This document shows, in pieces, positions 1-8,430 of a stretch of 44,869 bases of DNA. Position 1 is the first letter of the stretch; each line of letters opens with the position of its first letter. Made by a program: the position numbers and the translations under genes. A model generated the notes under the pieces. It worked only from the letters and a program-made list of their open reading frames with translations. It ran no database searches and was not told the origin of the DNA. The DNA comes from an uncultured Shewanella sp. (GTDB lineage Bacteria > Pseudomonadota > Gammaproteobacteria > Enterobacterales > Shewanellaceae): positions 1 through 44,869 of the forward strand of contig NZ_CANLKR010000041.1 of NCBI RefSeq assembly GCF_947491715.1, in the 5' to 3' direction.

Positions 1-77
<77 letters not shown>

Positions 78-144
78 TCCGATTTTTATTTTTACTTTTT
101 GTTATCTAGTTTCATAACCGACATAGAGATATGAGTAAGATAAG

Positions 145-268
145 TGGTTGCGTGAAGCTGGATTACTCTCTATAAAGTGCTTAGCAACGACCTTCGCCAC
201 TTTCTTTATAGATAGTTGAGCCCGACGACTTATTCGTTAATAAATAGTCAAACTGCTCCATTCACACG
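145..268 (-). pseudogene. 124-nt tRNA-fMet-derived element with enlarged arms (copy B)
   Basis: The ends match tRNA-fMet. The acceptor strands CGTGTGA and TCACGCA still pair, keep the C1:A72 mismatch and end in CCA. Compared with the true tRNA, pair 5:68 has changed on both sides (G:C to T:A), so pairing is kept, while 3:70 has become a T:G wobble. Extra sequence sits in all three arms: about 21 nt in the D loop that folds on itself, about 19 nt replacing the anticodon loop, and about 19 nt in the T loop. The last two inserts are complementary over about 12 bp with one mismatch. No usable CAT loop remains, so it is not a translating tRNA. It could be decayed DNA or a structured RNA. The copy at 502-625 differs by one base. 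Confidence 0.8.
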
Positions 269-306
269 TCCGATTTTTATTCTAATATTGCTATTTTACT
301 TTCATT

Positions 307-337
307 CTCTTACTGGTTTGCTAATAGCAAGTAAGAG
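307..337 (-). repeat. spacer hairpin between tRNA units (copy c)
   Basis: An inverted repeat with CTCTTACT / AGTAAGAG-type arms and an inner TTGCT-AAT-AGCAA stem. The same spacer with hairpin occurs at 462-492 and 664-694. On the transcribed (minus) strand no T-run follows, so it looks more like a processing or stability hairpin than a terminator. Confidence 0.7.
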
Positions 338-346
338 TTAAGAAAG

Positions 347-423
<77 letters not shown>

Positions 424-461
424 TCCGATTTTTATTCTAATATTGCTATTTTACTTTCATT

Positions 462-492
462 CTCTTACTGGTTTGCTAATAGCAAGTAAGAG
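462..492 (-). repeat. spacer hairpin between tRNA units (copy b)
   Basis: Same imperfect palindrome as at 307-337, within a spacer of about 78 bp that is repeated three times and includes the conserved flank TCCGATTTTTATTCTAATA. Confidence 0.7.
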
Positions 493-501
493 TTAAGAAA
501 G

Positions 502-625
502 TGGTTGCGTGAAGCTGGATTACTCTCTATAAAGTGCTTAGCAACGACCTTCGCCACTTTCTTTATAGATAGTTGAGTCCGACGACTTATTCGTTAATAA
601 ATAGTCAAACTGCTCCATTCACACG
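502..625 (-). pseudogene. 124-nt tRNA-fMet-derived element with enlarged arms (copy A)
   Basis: Same length and sequence as 145-268 apart from one base in the former anticodon stem (GTC in place of GCC on the plus strand). It keeps a paired acceptor stem with C1:A72 and a CCA end, and carries the same three inserts. Near identity of the two copies shows recent duplication of the whole unit, about 357 bp apart. Confidence 0.8.
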
Positions 626-663
626 TCCGATTTTTATTCTAATATTGCTATTTTACTTTCATT

Positions 664-694
664 CTCTTACTGGTTTGCTAATAGTAAGTAAGAG
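664..694 (-). repeat. spacer hairpin between tRNA units (copy a)
   Basis: Third copy of the spacer palindrome. It has one change in the inner loop (ATAGTAAG instead of ATAGCAAG), which weakens the inner stem but leaves the outer CTCTTACT / GTAAGAG arms intact. Confidence 0.65.
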
Positions 695-703
695 TTAAGA
701 AAG

Positions 704-780
<77 letters not shown>

Positions 781-828
781 TCCGATTTTTATTTCTATGT
801 TTTACAACCTTATTAAATGACTTATATA

Positions 829-875
829 AAGAGTTGAGTTCGACTAACTTGCTACCAAACTGCTCCATTCACACG
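829..875 (-). pseudogene. truncated tRNA-fMet remnant (5' half only)
   Basis: The minus strand begins CGTGTGAATGGAGCAG, as in the 124-nt elements, then continues with a true-type D loop (TTTGGTAGC). It degenerates before the anticodon, and no T arm or CCA end follows. It lies between the array promoter candidate and the first intact tRNA. Confidence 0.65.
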
Positions 876-941
876 TCCGATTGTAAAACTGAATCCGTTG
901 TTCTCATTAAGTTAATGAGGTTGCCTTTGAATTCGTGCTGC

Positions 942-970
942 AATATAACCATCTCCCCCCCAATTGACAA
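942..970 (-). promoter_or_regulatory. sigma70-type promoter candidate for the tRNA-fMet array
   Basis: Minus-strand TTGTCA at 970-965 and TATATT at 947-942 are separated by 17 bp; each hexamer matches the consensus at 5 of 6 positions. The predicted start near 935 is upstream of the remnant and all tRNA units. Confidence 0.5.
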
Positions 971-1061
971 GCGATAATTATAAAAAAACGTGTGACTGCT
1001 GCTATATTAATCGTTAACAGCCTCTTTGTAGGTTAATCATACTAAATTAACGTTTTGAAAA

Positions 1062-1086
1062 ACTAAAAAGGGAGCCATCGGCTCCC
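1062..1086 (-). terminator. intrinsic terminator of ibpA
   Basis: GGGAGCC-ATC-GGCTCCC forms a perfect 7-bp stem, followed on the minus strand by TTTTTAGTTTTT. It lies about 30 bp past the ibpA stop codon. Confidence 0.9.
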
Positions 1087-1117
1087 TTACATATGCATGT
1101 AAATGTCATTCTATTGA

Positions 1118-1564
1118 CTATTTCTCGCTTGAATTCACTATTTTGCCTTGGTTAATGGCAATTTTTCTCGGCTTTAACGCCTCAGGAATTTCACGTTCAA
1201 GATCGATATCCAGTAACCCATTTTCAAGATTTGCTCCCACAACTTTGACGTGATCAGCGAGTTGGAAAGTCCGCTCGAACTCTCGCTCAGCAATACCTTG
1301 ATATAAATAGTTACGCTCAGTACTGGCCTCAGGTTTAGTGCCTTTAATCAGTAATTTATCACCTTCATTGGTAATATCGAGTTCATTCATATTGAATCCT
1401 GCTACCGCCATAGTGATGCGATAATGATTTTCATCAATTAATTCAATATTATAAGGGGGATAACCTGAATTCGCTTTTTTCGATGCCGCATGCTCAGCCA
1501 ATTGAGCGAAACGGTCAAAACCAATGGCACTACGGTATAGGGGGGTTAAGTCATAATTACGCAT
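1118..1564 (-). CDS. ibpA: small heat-shock protein IbpA (Hsp20)
   Basis: A 148-aa ATP-independent holdase chaperone of the alpha-crystallin/Hsp20 family, which binds unfolding proteins in the cytoplasm for later refolding by DnaK and ClpB. The N-terminus MRNYDLTPLYRSAIGFDR is the classic IbpA start. The alpha-crystallin domain runs from about residue 30 to 125 (PPYNIELIDENHYRITMAVAG). The C-terminal I-x-I/V-type anchor is weak (IPEALKPRKIAI). An upstream ATG in frame at 1588 is less likely, because the ATG at 1564 has a GAGGA ribosome site, starts with the conserved MRNYDL and follows a thermometer-like hairpin. A sigma32-type promoter and a terminator frame it as a single-gene unit. Confidence 0.96.
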   Translation of the reverse strand: MRNYDLTPLYRSAIGFDRFAQLAEHAASKKANSGYPPYNIELIDENHYRITMAVAGFNMNELDITNEGDKLLIKGTKPEASTERNYLYQGIAEREFERTFQLADHVKVVGANLENGLLDIDLEREIPEALKPRKIAINQGKIVNSSEK

Positions 1565-1567
1565 AAT

Positions 1568-1592
1568 AATATCCTCATGAATAAGCAATATT
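1568..1592 (-). promoter_or_regulatory. ROSE-like RNA thermometer over the ibpA ribosome site
   Basis: In the mRNA, AAUAUUGCU pairs with AGGAUAUU around the loop UAUUCAUG, leaving one bulged G. The UUGCU motif opposite the AGGA of the ribosome site is the hallmark of ROSE-type thermometers. The hairpin lies just before the ATG at 1564, at the end of a 5' UTR of about 190 nt. The structure was read by eye; family membership is an inference. Confidence 0.8.
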
Positions 1593-1762
1593 TAAATTGT
1601 TAAGCCGACATTTGCCGCACTTAATGGCTTACCCTTGCACTCACTATCACTAATATGACACTAACACAGTAACAACATAGCAATCATAATAACAACTGGA
1701 ATGCTTGCAGCCCTTTCGGCACTGCTTGGTAAGTGGAAGCCTCTCATCGGCCTCATTACTGA

Positions 1763-1793
1763 TATAGGGACAGCTCAAATAAAGTTCAAGGGG
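1763..1793 (-). promoter_or_regulatory. sigma32 (heat-shock) promoter of ibpA
   Basis: On the minus strand, CCCCTTGAA at 1793-1785 and CCCTATA at 1769-1763 are separated by 15 bp. This resembles the RpoH consensus CTTGAA / CCCCATnT. The start would fall near 1755. Confidence 0.8.
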
Positions 1794-1973
1794 AAAAGAT
1801 GAAAATTTTTATAGCACCATAAAGAGAAACACCTAAAATCATGATTATGAATTAAAAATTTAAAGGTCGGTTACCAATCACTTGTTTTCACAAAGTAGAC
1901 AAGAAATACGCTAGCCCAAAAACACAAATTCCTGAGTGCCAACACCATGAGTCATACCTATACATTTGATTTA

Positions 1974-3368
1974 TCATGACATATCGATTGAACTGCGACT
2001 CTTATCCTGTAGTGCCGTAGAAGGTGTCGTGCCTAACTTCTTCTGTATTTCCTCTAAAGAGATCCCTTTCGTTTCTGGCACTATAGTAAACACCCAGATA
2101 AGTTGCAGTACCATCATCACGCAGAAAAAACCAAAAACATAACTGGGAGGGAAAGTCGTGATAATAGCAGGAAAAACTAATGTTAACAGTGCTGCGCACA
2201 CCCAATGCACTGATGCTCCTAAGGTCTGGCCTTCTGTTCGATGTTCAATAGGAAATATCTCGGATATAAAAACCCAAATAACCGTTCCTTGCCCAATAGC
2301 ATGCGCTGCGATAAAAAGGAAAATACAAAAAGGAACAATAGAGTAGATATTATTAGCAAACGCCCAAGAACAAGTCCCCAGAGCCACAATATAGCCAAAC
2401 GAACCAATGTAAAGTAACATTCGACGGCCAATTCTATCAATAAGCCAAAGGCCTATAAAAGTCCCTATAAGGTTGGTCACACCGATACCCGCAGATTGCA
2501 ATAAAGCAGCATGAGCGCCTAACCCTGTCATTTCAAAAATGCGAGGCGCAAAATAAAGAATCGCATTAATTCCAGACAATTGGTTAAAAAAAGCAATGAA
2601 AAATGCCAAAAAGATAGGATACTTGAGTCTATTACTCCAAAAAGGCGTTCTAATACCAGTGACCGAAGCCGCATCGATAAGATTATCACTCATCTTATTA
2701 ATCATATCAGCAGACATATTAGGGTTAATAATCCCAAGAACTTTCCTACCTTCAGAAACACGATTACATTTACCAATAAGCCAGCGTGGACTTTCTGGAA
2801 GATAAAAACACAATAAGCAATAAATAGTCGCTGGCAAAACTTGAACACCAAGCATCCAACGCCAGGCATCTTCTCCGATATTAGCTAATAGCGCATTAGA
2901 TATAAAGGCAATAAGAATGCCAAACACAACATTAAATTGAAATAAACCCGTTAATCTTCCTCGCTTGTTAGCGGGGGAAATTTCAGAAATATAGAGGGGT
3001 ACGGCAATAGTAGACACTCCGATAGCCAAACCACCAATAAAACGTGCAATGATAAAAGTATAAGGGTCGTGAGCGAGCGCAGACCATAGTGCAGAAATAA
3101 AATAAAGAAAACCGATCATAATTAAGGTTTTTACCCGCCCAAAACGATCAGTAGGCCAACCACCAATAAGGGCACCTAACACTGTACCCCACAACGCTGA
3201 GCTCATCGCTACACCATGCAGGCTTGGAGACAACCCCCATAATGCTTGAATCGTTATTTCAGCCCCAGAGATAACAACTGTATCAAAACCAAAAAGAAAT
3301 CCAGCAAGCGCCGAGGTCAGTGCCCACAAAAATAGTTTGTTATTAGACTTTGTTGTACTGTTCGCCAT
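1974..3368 (-). CDS. MFS sugar transporter (sugar porter family, XylE/GalP-like)
   Basis: A 464-aa inner-membrane transporter with about 12 hydrophobic segments, probably a sugar:proton symporter. Sugar-porter signatures are visible: GFDTVVISGA in helix 1, DRFGRVK in the loop after helix 2, PESPRWL after helix 6, QQ/NQLSGINAILYFAP in helix 7, DRIGRR after helix 8 and PETKGISLEEI at the C-terminus. These define the SP family; the substrate cannot be told from sequence. It is monocistronic, with no sugar-catabolic genes beside it. The upstream region contains the overlapping palindromes TCAAATTTGA and TTTGATCAAA near 3440, a possible operator. No clear terminator is seen. Confidence 0.92.
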   Translation of the reverse strand: MANSTTKSNNKLFLWALTSALAGFLFGFDTVVISGAEITIQALWGLSPSLHGVAMSSALWGTVLGALIGGWPTDRFGRVKTLIMIGFLYFISALWSALAHDPYTFIIARFIGGLAIGVSTIAVPLYISEISPANKRGRLTGLFQFNVVFGILIAFISNALLANIGEDAWRWMLGVQVLPATIYCLLCFYLPESPRWLIGKCNRVSEGRKVLGIINPNMSADMINKMSDNLIDAASVTGIRTPFWSNRLKYPIFLAFFIAFFNQLSGINAILYFAPRIFEMTGLGAHAALLQSAGIGVTNLIGTFIGLWLIDRIGRRMLLYIGSFGYIVALGTCSWAFANNIYSIVPFCIFLFIAAHAIGQGTVIWVFISEIFPIEHRTEGQTLGASVHWVCAALLTLVFPAIITTFPPSYVFGFFCVMMVLQLIWVFTIVPETKGISLEEIQKKLGTTPSTALQDKSRSSIDMS

Positions 3369-3574
3369 TTACACTATCCCTCATTACAGTAGGATCTCTG
3401 CTCAAAAGATTACGCTCTGCCAAATTTGCGTGCATACATCAAATTTGATCAAAACTAAAAACGATACTGTTTGAAGATAGAGTCTATAACAAGCCAAATC
3501 AAATTAAATCGCTTCATATCAAGGAGCACATTTTGTAATTGATTAATGGATTGCACTCTATATCTAAGACATAG

Positions 3575-3810
3575 CTACCCTTCTTCACCTGCGGCTAATC
3601 GAGCGATACGGGCTTGCATGTCCATGGCTTTATTCTGGATTTCACTATCTTGTGTATCGCTCATGTCCCGCCAGATGGGTATTATGCTAAAACTACACCT
3701 CTTCACCTGCGGCTAATCGAGCGATACGGGCTTGCATTTCCATGGCTTTATTCTGGATTTCACTATCTTGTGTATCGCTCATGTCCCGCCAGATGGGTAT
3801 TATGCTAAAA
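3575..3810 (-). repeat. two tandem 118-bp copies of an immunity-gene 3' end
   Basis: The copies at 3575-3692 and 3693-3810 differ at only a few bases. They sit directly behind the true gene end at 3811. Each reads, on the minus strand, as the last ~35 codons of a homologue of the upstream gene (IWRDMSDTQDSEIQNKAM ending in ARIARLAAGEEG and a stop). The parent ends with WRDMTHDEIQVKALDM and the same final residues. The two copies resemble each other much more than the parent, so they derive from a different allele. Neither has its own start codon context. Confidence 0.88.
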
Positions 3811-4782
3811 CTACCCTTCTTCACCTGCGGCTAATCGAGCTATGCGTGATTGCATGTCCAAAGCTTTGACTTGGATTTCATCGTGAGTCATGTCCCGCCA
3901 GTAGCGCTCTGGGCGGCCACTTTGTTTGTCATGCTCACGGGTGACAGGATCTTGCTGACGATAAGCTTCCAGCAGCGGGCTGTCAGGCAAAGGTTGACTA
4001 ATGTCCATGTAACACTGAATAAAATCCCAAAAAGCCATGGCATCACCGCGAGAAATCACATTCACCATACCAAAGGAACCAAAACTTAAACGACGAGAGT
4101 CTTTATGCATCATGATCATATTCCAACCCGCATTGGTTCCCGCTCCTGTTGTAATACTTTGCAGGTAAGGCACAAACTCACTAAAGGGCTTAGAGATAGT
4201 GCGGCGCTTAATGCCCGTCAGAGGAATATACTTCCAGCGGGTCAACATGCCCGTGCGGCGATTAAACTCAAAATCCCTGACTCCACTGCCAAAAATGATT
4301 AATCCGATGGACATGGGAAGTTTTGTTAAAGCGACCAGTAATCCGCCTACTAGCAATCCTCCACCGCCAAAAAGAACAGTAAATTCAATTAAATATTCGA
4401 AAAGTTCATTATCATTTCTAAAAACCAACATTAACAACAAACACACGGCAGTAACCCCCGCTCCAAAAATCAATGTCAGATAGCCACCCAGCGTACAAAT
4501 TATCCTAAATAAATCTCGTGTTCCTTTGACGGTACAGATTTTTTCATGATCGAAACTAAAGGGAATGTGGGCCTCATCAGGGTGCATTGGGGCATGGATG
4601 ATCTCATGGGTATCATTAATATAGCCATGAGGGATCACATGGCGTATATCACTAAAAGACATAGCAAACATGCCCGAGAAAGTATGACTTTTATTGGGTG
4701 ATTGCTGCTTCCACATCTGACTGCTATAGGCCGTATTGGCATAATATTTTCGATATTCTTCTGTGGCACTAAGCATACTCAT
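3811..4782 (-). CDS. membrane protein, probable immunity partner of the VasX-like effector
   Basis: A 323-aa protein resembling the DUF6708-type proteins found next to T6SS spike effectors; family assignment is from memory. A cytoplasmic N-terminal part (about 1-90) is followed by two long hydrophobic stretches at about 93-120 and 128-165, the second glycine-rich, and a soluble C-terminal half ending in a charged helix. The start has a good ribosome site (AGGGAG, 5 nt spacing). It is the last gene of the effector module, 57 bp after the effector, the position held by tsiV2 behind vasX in V. cholerae. An immunity role against a membrane-acting toxin is inferred from position and topology. The 3' end has been copied twice downstream. 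Confidence 0.75.
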   Translation of the reverse strand: MSMLSATEEYRKYYANTAYSSQMWKQQSPNKSHTFSGMFAMSFSDIRHVIPHGYINDTHEIIHAPMHPDEAHIPFSFDHEKICTVKGTRDLFRIICTLGGYLTLIFGAGVTAVCLLLMLVFRNDNELFEYLIEFTVLFGGGGLLVGGLLVALTKLPMSIGLIIFGSGVRDFEFNRRTGMLTRWKYIPLTGIKRRTISKPFSEFVPYLQSITTGAGTNAGWNMIMMHKDSRRLSFGSFGMVNVISRGDAMAFWDFIQCYMDISQPLPDSPLLEAYRQQDPVTREHDKQSGRPERYWRDMTHDEIQVKALDMQSRIARLAAGEEG

Positions 4783-4839
4783 CTGCTCTCCCTTTTATTT
4801 TAATTGTTCTTATATTTATTCTTATAGCGTGATCAAGCA

Positions 4840-7800
4840 TTAGGTCCATTCTTCAAATAGCCAAAAGTCTTGATCAGCTTGTTCAAAATCAACAACCCGA
4901 TCGGCTAACGTAAATTCACCATCCGTGCCAATCGGCGGCGCTGGAAACACCCACGCTTGTTGCTCACTCTTTCGCGCGATTAATTGCAGCTTCAATTGCA
5001 GGCGATATTTAAACATCTTAGGGCCACTGAACCTACTGGGATCTTGCGTTATGATATTGGGCTTTTGAACAAAAATATCCAAGCCTTGAGGTGTCTGTTG
5101 ATAATATGGATCAAAGCTTGCTTCTTCAGTTTGATCAGCCTTATAAAAATAACTATCTTTTTGACGATAATGATAAATATCCTTAATTAAGCGGACCTTC
5201 ACTCTGAAATCATTGAGACGAAACCAGCTGGGAAATTGAGTCGTGACACTCACTTTACGATTCACCACATTGCCTGCATCAGCAATAGCACTATTTGTCG
5301 GCACATGTTGTTGTATTAATGGTGTTAAGTGGCGTAGTTCATTATCTGATAATTGGCTGAAAGTCAGTTGTGGCTGAGTTAAATAACTCACTAAACGATA
5401 GTAAGCTTCGTTAGGCTGATGTAAATAGCCATAGCGAGCTTTATTAGGCTCCAAACCTAACGGGCCATTGATAAGCAGTAACTCAATATCATCATCATCG
5501 AGCCAAGCGGCAATGCCGGCAGCAATGCCGCCCAACACCAAAAATACCCAAAAGACAGGCATGGCAAACCCTACACTAAACATACCTAAAAATAAGGCGC
5601 TCGTTGAGGTGGCGGCGCAAAAGGCCGCAATCCCATTGGCAATCGCCGCATCAGTATCGCCTTGTTTGATATCATTAGCCATATCGGCTAAGTACACTCC
5701 CACGGTGATCACCCCAGATACAATCCCGAGTGCATAAGAGGCCGCCACGCGGCCCACCATACGTCCAGCGACACGGTTAAAGAGACTACCGCTTCTGGTA
5801 TTAGCCTCTAGCCAAGCTTTGCCTGTTGGGATCACTCTGGGCGATAATGAACGGGTTAACACATTTTTTTGATTAATTAAGCCCAACACTTGCTCAAAGG
5901 TTAATAGAGTATCAAAGGTAGCACCAACAGTTGAAAATATATGTCGGCCTCTTCTAGTTTTATCTGTTTGTAATCCCTCCACTGCAGCCTGTAAATTCCA
6001 CAATTCCAATATTAATAAGCCGGGCATGATTTTTTGTAAACCCACTTCAAATCGACCCGCAGCATGCATGTCTTTAATGACTTGTTGCTGGGACATTTTT
6101 GCCACATCAGAATCAGCGGGCGCAGTAAATATCGCAATGTGCTGTCTGGGTGGATGCTTGAGGCTATTCGAGCTATTTTGCTTTAGGGTTTGTTTATGGT
6201 TAGCCGCGGCCAGATTATCACTACTCTCGCCTATGCCATCCACTTTGACATTATTTAAGGTTGTGATCTGTTTGCTGCTGGCCGTTATCCCAAAATCTTG
6301 CTGCTGAAAACTTGCTCCCACTAACACATGACCGCTAGGAATATCGCCTGAGATAAAATGAATGTCGGCAAAGGCTTTTGCGCTCAAGACTTTTTGCAAT
6401 TCAAGCGTATGCACAAACACTTTAGCATCACTTTTGATCAGTTCATTACTCCCTTTTAATGTCGTCATGTAAGCCTGCCCCGCCACGGCTAAGCCACCCA
6501 TAAAGCCACCGAGATCATTAAAAAACCGCTTCATGCCCGATAACACACCTGTTGCTGTATCAACTTGCTTTGCTTCTGCTTCAGCGAAACTATTATCAAC
6601 ACTGGCGGCAAAAATGACATCCAGCGTCTGCAGCGGTTTATCGCTAAGCTGATCCCCTTGAGCCAATGTTAATAACTCATAAATTCGACAATGACCATCG
6701 CCCTTATTTTCACTCGGGCCTTGCTGTAAACAGGCTTGATAATCCCATACACCATCCGCAGGTACTTCTCCCTCAGCAGGATATAACATGGGTGTCAGCT
6801 CATGGTCATTACTTAGTGCCTTTAAAAACCAGAATATTTGACGAGTATATTTGGATTTATTGGCTTTTTTAACAAAACTGTCTTTACCCTCTGCGCTATA
6901 GAGCAAGCTGTCGGCAAAACGGCTAATAAGTAAGTGGCCAGCGAGATAATCTTCATTATTGAGGGTAAATAAATCCAGCAATGCGGCATGACCATAATCA
7001 CGATTAACCAGTTTATTGCTCATATACTGAGCTTGTTCAATGGCATCACGGGCCACCTTACGCAATTCGGGCAGGATAATGCGGGTTAACGGCGCGTTAT
7101 CTTTCACTGACACCTTATCGCCGTAATCGTCATACAATTGCCTCAATTTGGGCTCATGTTTAGCTAAAATCACATGATGGACAAAATTGGCTAAATTAAA
7201 ATGTTCATGTCTGCCAATGTATTCTTGCAGCTCAGTTAAATAGGTTAATCCTTGGGTCGTCTGCTCAATTTGGTGACGCAAGTCAAATAAGGGATCGCTT
7301 AAAATAAGACCCACATACTGGTTTTCACGACTGGCTTCGAAAATATCACTTTCGCTACCATGGCTTTGCCATAACTCATCATCATTAGGGATCACCGCAT
7401 TATCTGGCACGGGTCGATGTTTGCTTAAATGCAGCGCCCTGAGTCTTGGTGCCATATCATAACGACCTAAACTTATCTCACCCGGCTCAGGTGTTTTTTG
7501 ATGCCTTAAGCTATCGGAATGGAATCGACCAAAGGGGCCATCGGTTTCTAATTGAGTTAATTCCTCAACGGCTAAATCGGCAATGCCTTTAGCGTAATCA
7601 CCGCTTAAGTCTTGTAAATAAGCAACGGGATCGGCGTACATCATCTCACCTACCGACTGCTTACTGCGGGCTCGTTGTGGCGCAACTTTATCTAATTTAT
7701 AGAAACGGCCAAAACTGGCATGATCGCTGGGCAGGTTAAATGAAATACGCTCGCAATGATCGCTTAATTGCTTTTTATCCGCCTCTAATACCCTTAAACG

Positions 7801-8415
7801 CTCGGCGCTGAGTTGCACCTCACTGTAAAACACTTGAGGCTTTTCACTCTCAAGCAAACCGCCCCAAGAGCGATAGTTTTTAATGGGAAGATAAATCGCC
7901 TCCATGGGCTGACCAATGGCAGGCCTATCATATTCTGATGGAATGTCGGCGTTTTCATCTTCCGCTCGTAATTTGGTTAATAAAGTGTCTTTGTAAATGG
8001 GGGTGCAATCATCCTCAAAGCTGATCAAGATTTCACGCCAAATCTTTTGCCCCATAAAGATATACAAAAAACCGTCTCTGGCATGAATAACCCCAGTTCG
8101 ATTATTCTCAAGCTTAACCAGAGGCACTATGGGTGCAACCACATAATCATGGCTACCTTGGCAGCGATCGGACGTCCAAAAGCTGTCAAATAAGGGCAGC
8201 TCTACTGGGCCTTTCTCGGTTTCAATTAATAATGTGGCCTTGTCTCGCACCCCATCGGCCTGCCACACATGTAGCTGGCTGTTATTCTTGGTATCAATGA
8301 CTTCATCAGCAGGTTTTTGCCCTGTGATGACGACTTTTTGCGTATCTGACTCTTTTATCCCTAAAATTTCAACAAGATATTCTTTTTTCTTACATGTTTC
8401 TAATTCACTCGCCAT
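4840..8415 (-). CDS. T6SS effector, VasX-like, with MIX motif and membrane-active C-terminus
   Basis: A 1191-aa protein without a signal peptide. Around residue 112 it contains ARDGFLYIF, which fits the first half of the MIX marker motif (hRxGhhYhh) of T6SS effectors; the second half (shhPhR) is not clear. The N-terminal region fits the VasX_N type. Residues about 878-970 carry several hydrophobic segments (ALGIVSGVITVGVYLADM, ALFLGMFSVGFAMPVFWVF, LVLGGIAAGIAAWL), consistent with pore formation in the target inner membrane. It is preceded 15 bp upstream by the DUF4123 adaptor and followed by a membrane protein, the same order as vgrG-vasW-vasX-tsiV2. Delivery by Hcp/VgrG and a colicin-like action are inferences from VasX. 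Confidence 0.85.
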   Translation of the reverse strand: MASELETCKKKEYLVEILGIKESDTQKVVITGQKPADEVIDTKNNSQLHVWQADGVRDKATLLIETEKGPVELPLFDSFWTSDRCQGSHDYVVAPIVPLVKLENNRTGVIHARDGFLYIFMGQKIWREILISFEDDCTPIYKDTLLTKLRAEDENADIPSEYDRPAIGQPMEAIYLPIKNYRSWGGLLESEKPQVFYSEVQLSAERLRVLEADKKQLSDHCERISFNLPSDHASFGRFYKLDKVAPQRARSKQSVGEMMYADPVAYLQDLSGDYAKGIADLAVEELTQLETDGPFGRFHSDSLRHQKTPEPGEISLGRYDMAPRLRALHLSKHRPVPDNAVIPNDDELWQSHGSESDIFEASRENQYVGLILSDPLFDLRHQIEQTTQGLTYLTELQEYIGRHEHFNLANFVHHVILAKHEPKLRQLYDDYGDKVSVKDNAPLTRIILPELRKVARDAIEQAQYMSNKLVNRDYGHAALLDLFTLNNEDYLAGHLLISRFADSLLYSAEGKDSFVKKANKSKYTRQIFWFLKALSNDHELTPMLYPAEGEVPADGVWDYQACLQQGPSENKGDGHCRIYELLTLAQGDQLSDKPLQTLDVIFAASVDNSFAEAEAKQVDTATGVLSGMKRFFNDLGGFMGGLAVAGQAYMTTLKGSNELIKSDAKVFVHTLELQKVLSAKAFADIHFISGDIPSGHVLVGASFQQQDFGITASSKQITTLNNVKVDGIGESSDNLAAANHKQTLKQNSSNSLKHPPRQHIAIFTAPADSDVAKMSQQQVIKDMHAAGRFEVGLQKIMPGLLILELWNLQAAVEGLQTDKTRRGRHIFSTVGATFDTLLTFEQVLGLINQKNVLTRSLSPRVIPTGKAWLEANTRSGSLFNRVAGRMVGRVAASYALGIVSGVITVGVYLADMANDIKQGDTDAAIANGIAAFCAATSTSALFLGMFSVGFAMPVFWVFLVLGGIAAGIAAWLDDDDIELLLINGPLGLEPNKARYGYLHQPNEAYYRLVSYLTQPQLTFSQLSDNELRHLTPLIQQHVPTNSAIADAGNVVNRKVSVTTQFPSWFRLNDFRVKVRLIKDIYHYRQKDSYFYKADQTEEASFDPYYQQTPQGLDIFVQKPNIITQDPSRFSGPKMFKYRLQLKLQLIARKSEQQAWVFPAPPIGTDGEFTLADRVVDFEQADQDFWLFEEWT

Positions 8416-8430
8416 GATGAGTTCCCTTTA

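Noticed and set aside
3614..3808. 64-aa plus-strand ORF with internal repeat
   Set aside because: Its repeat is only the complement of the two immunity-gene tail copies; the minus-strand reading explains it.
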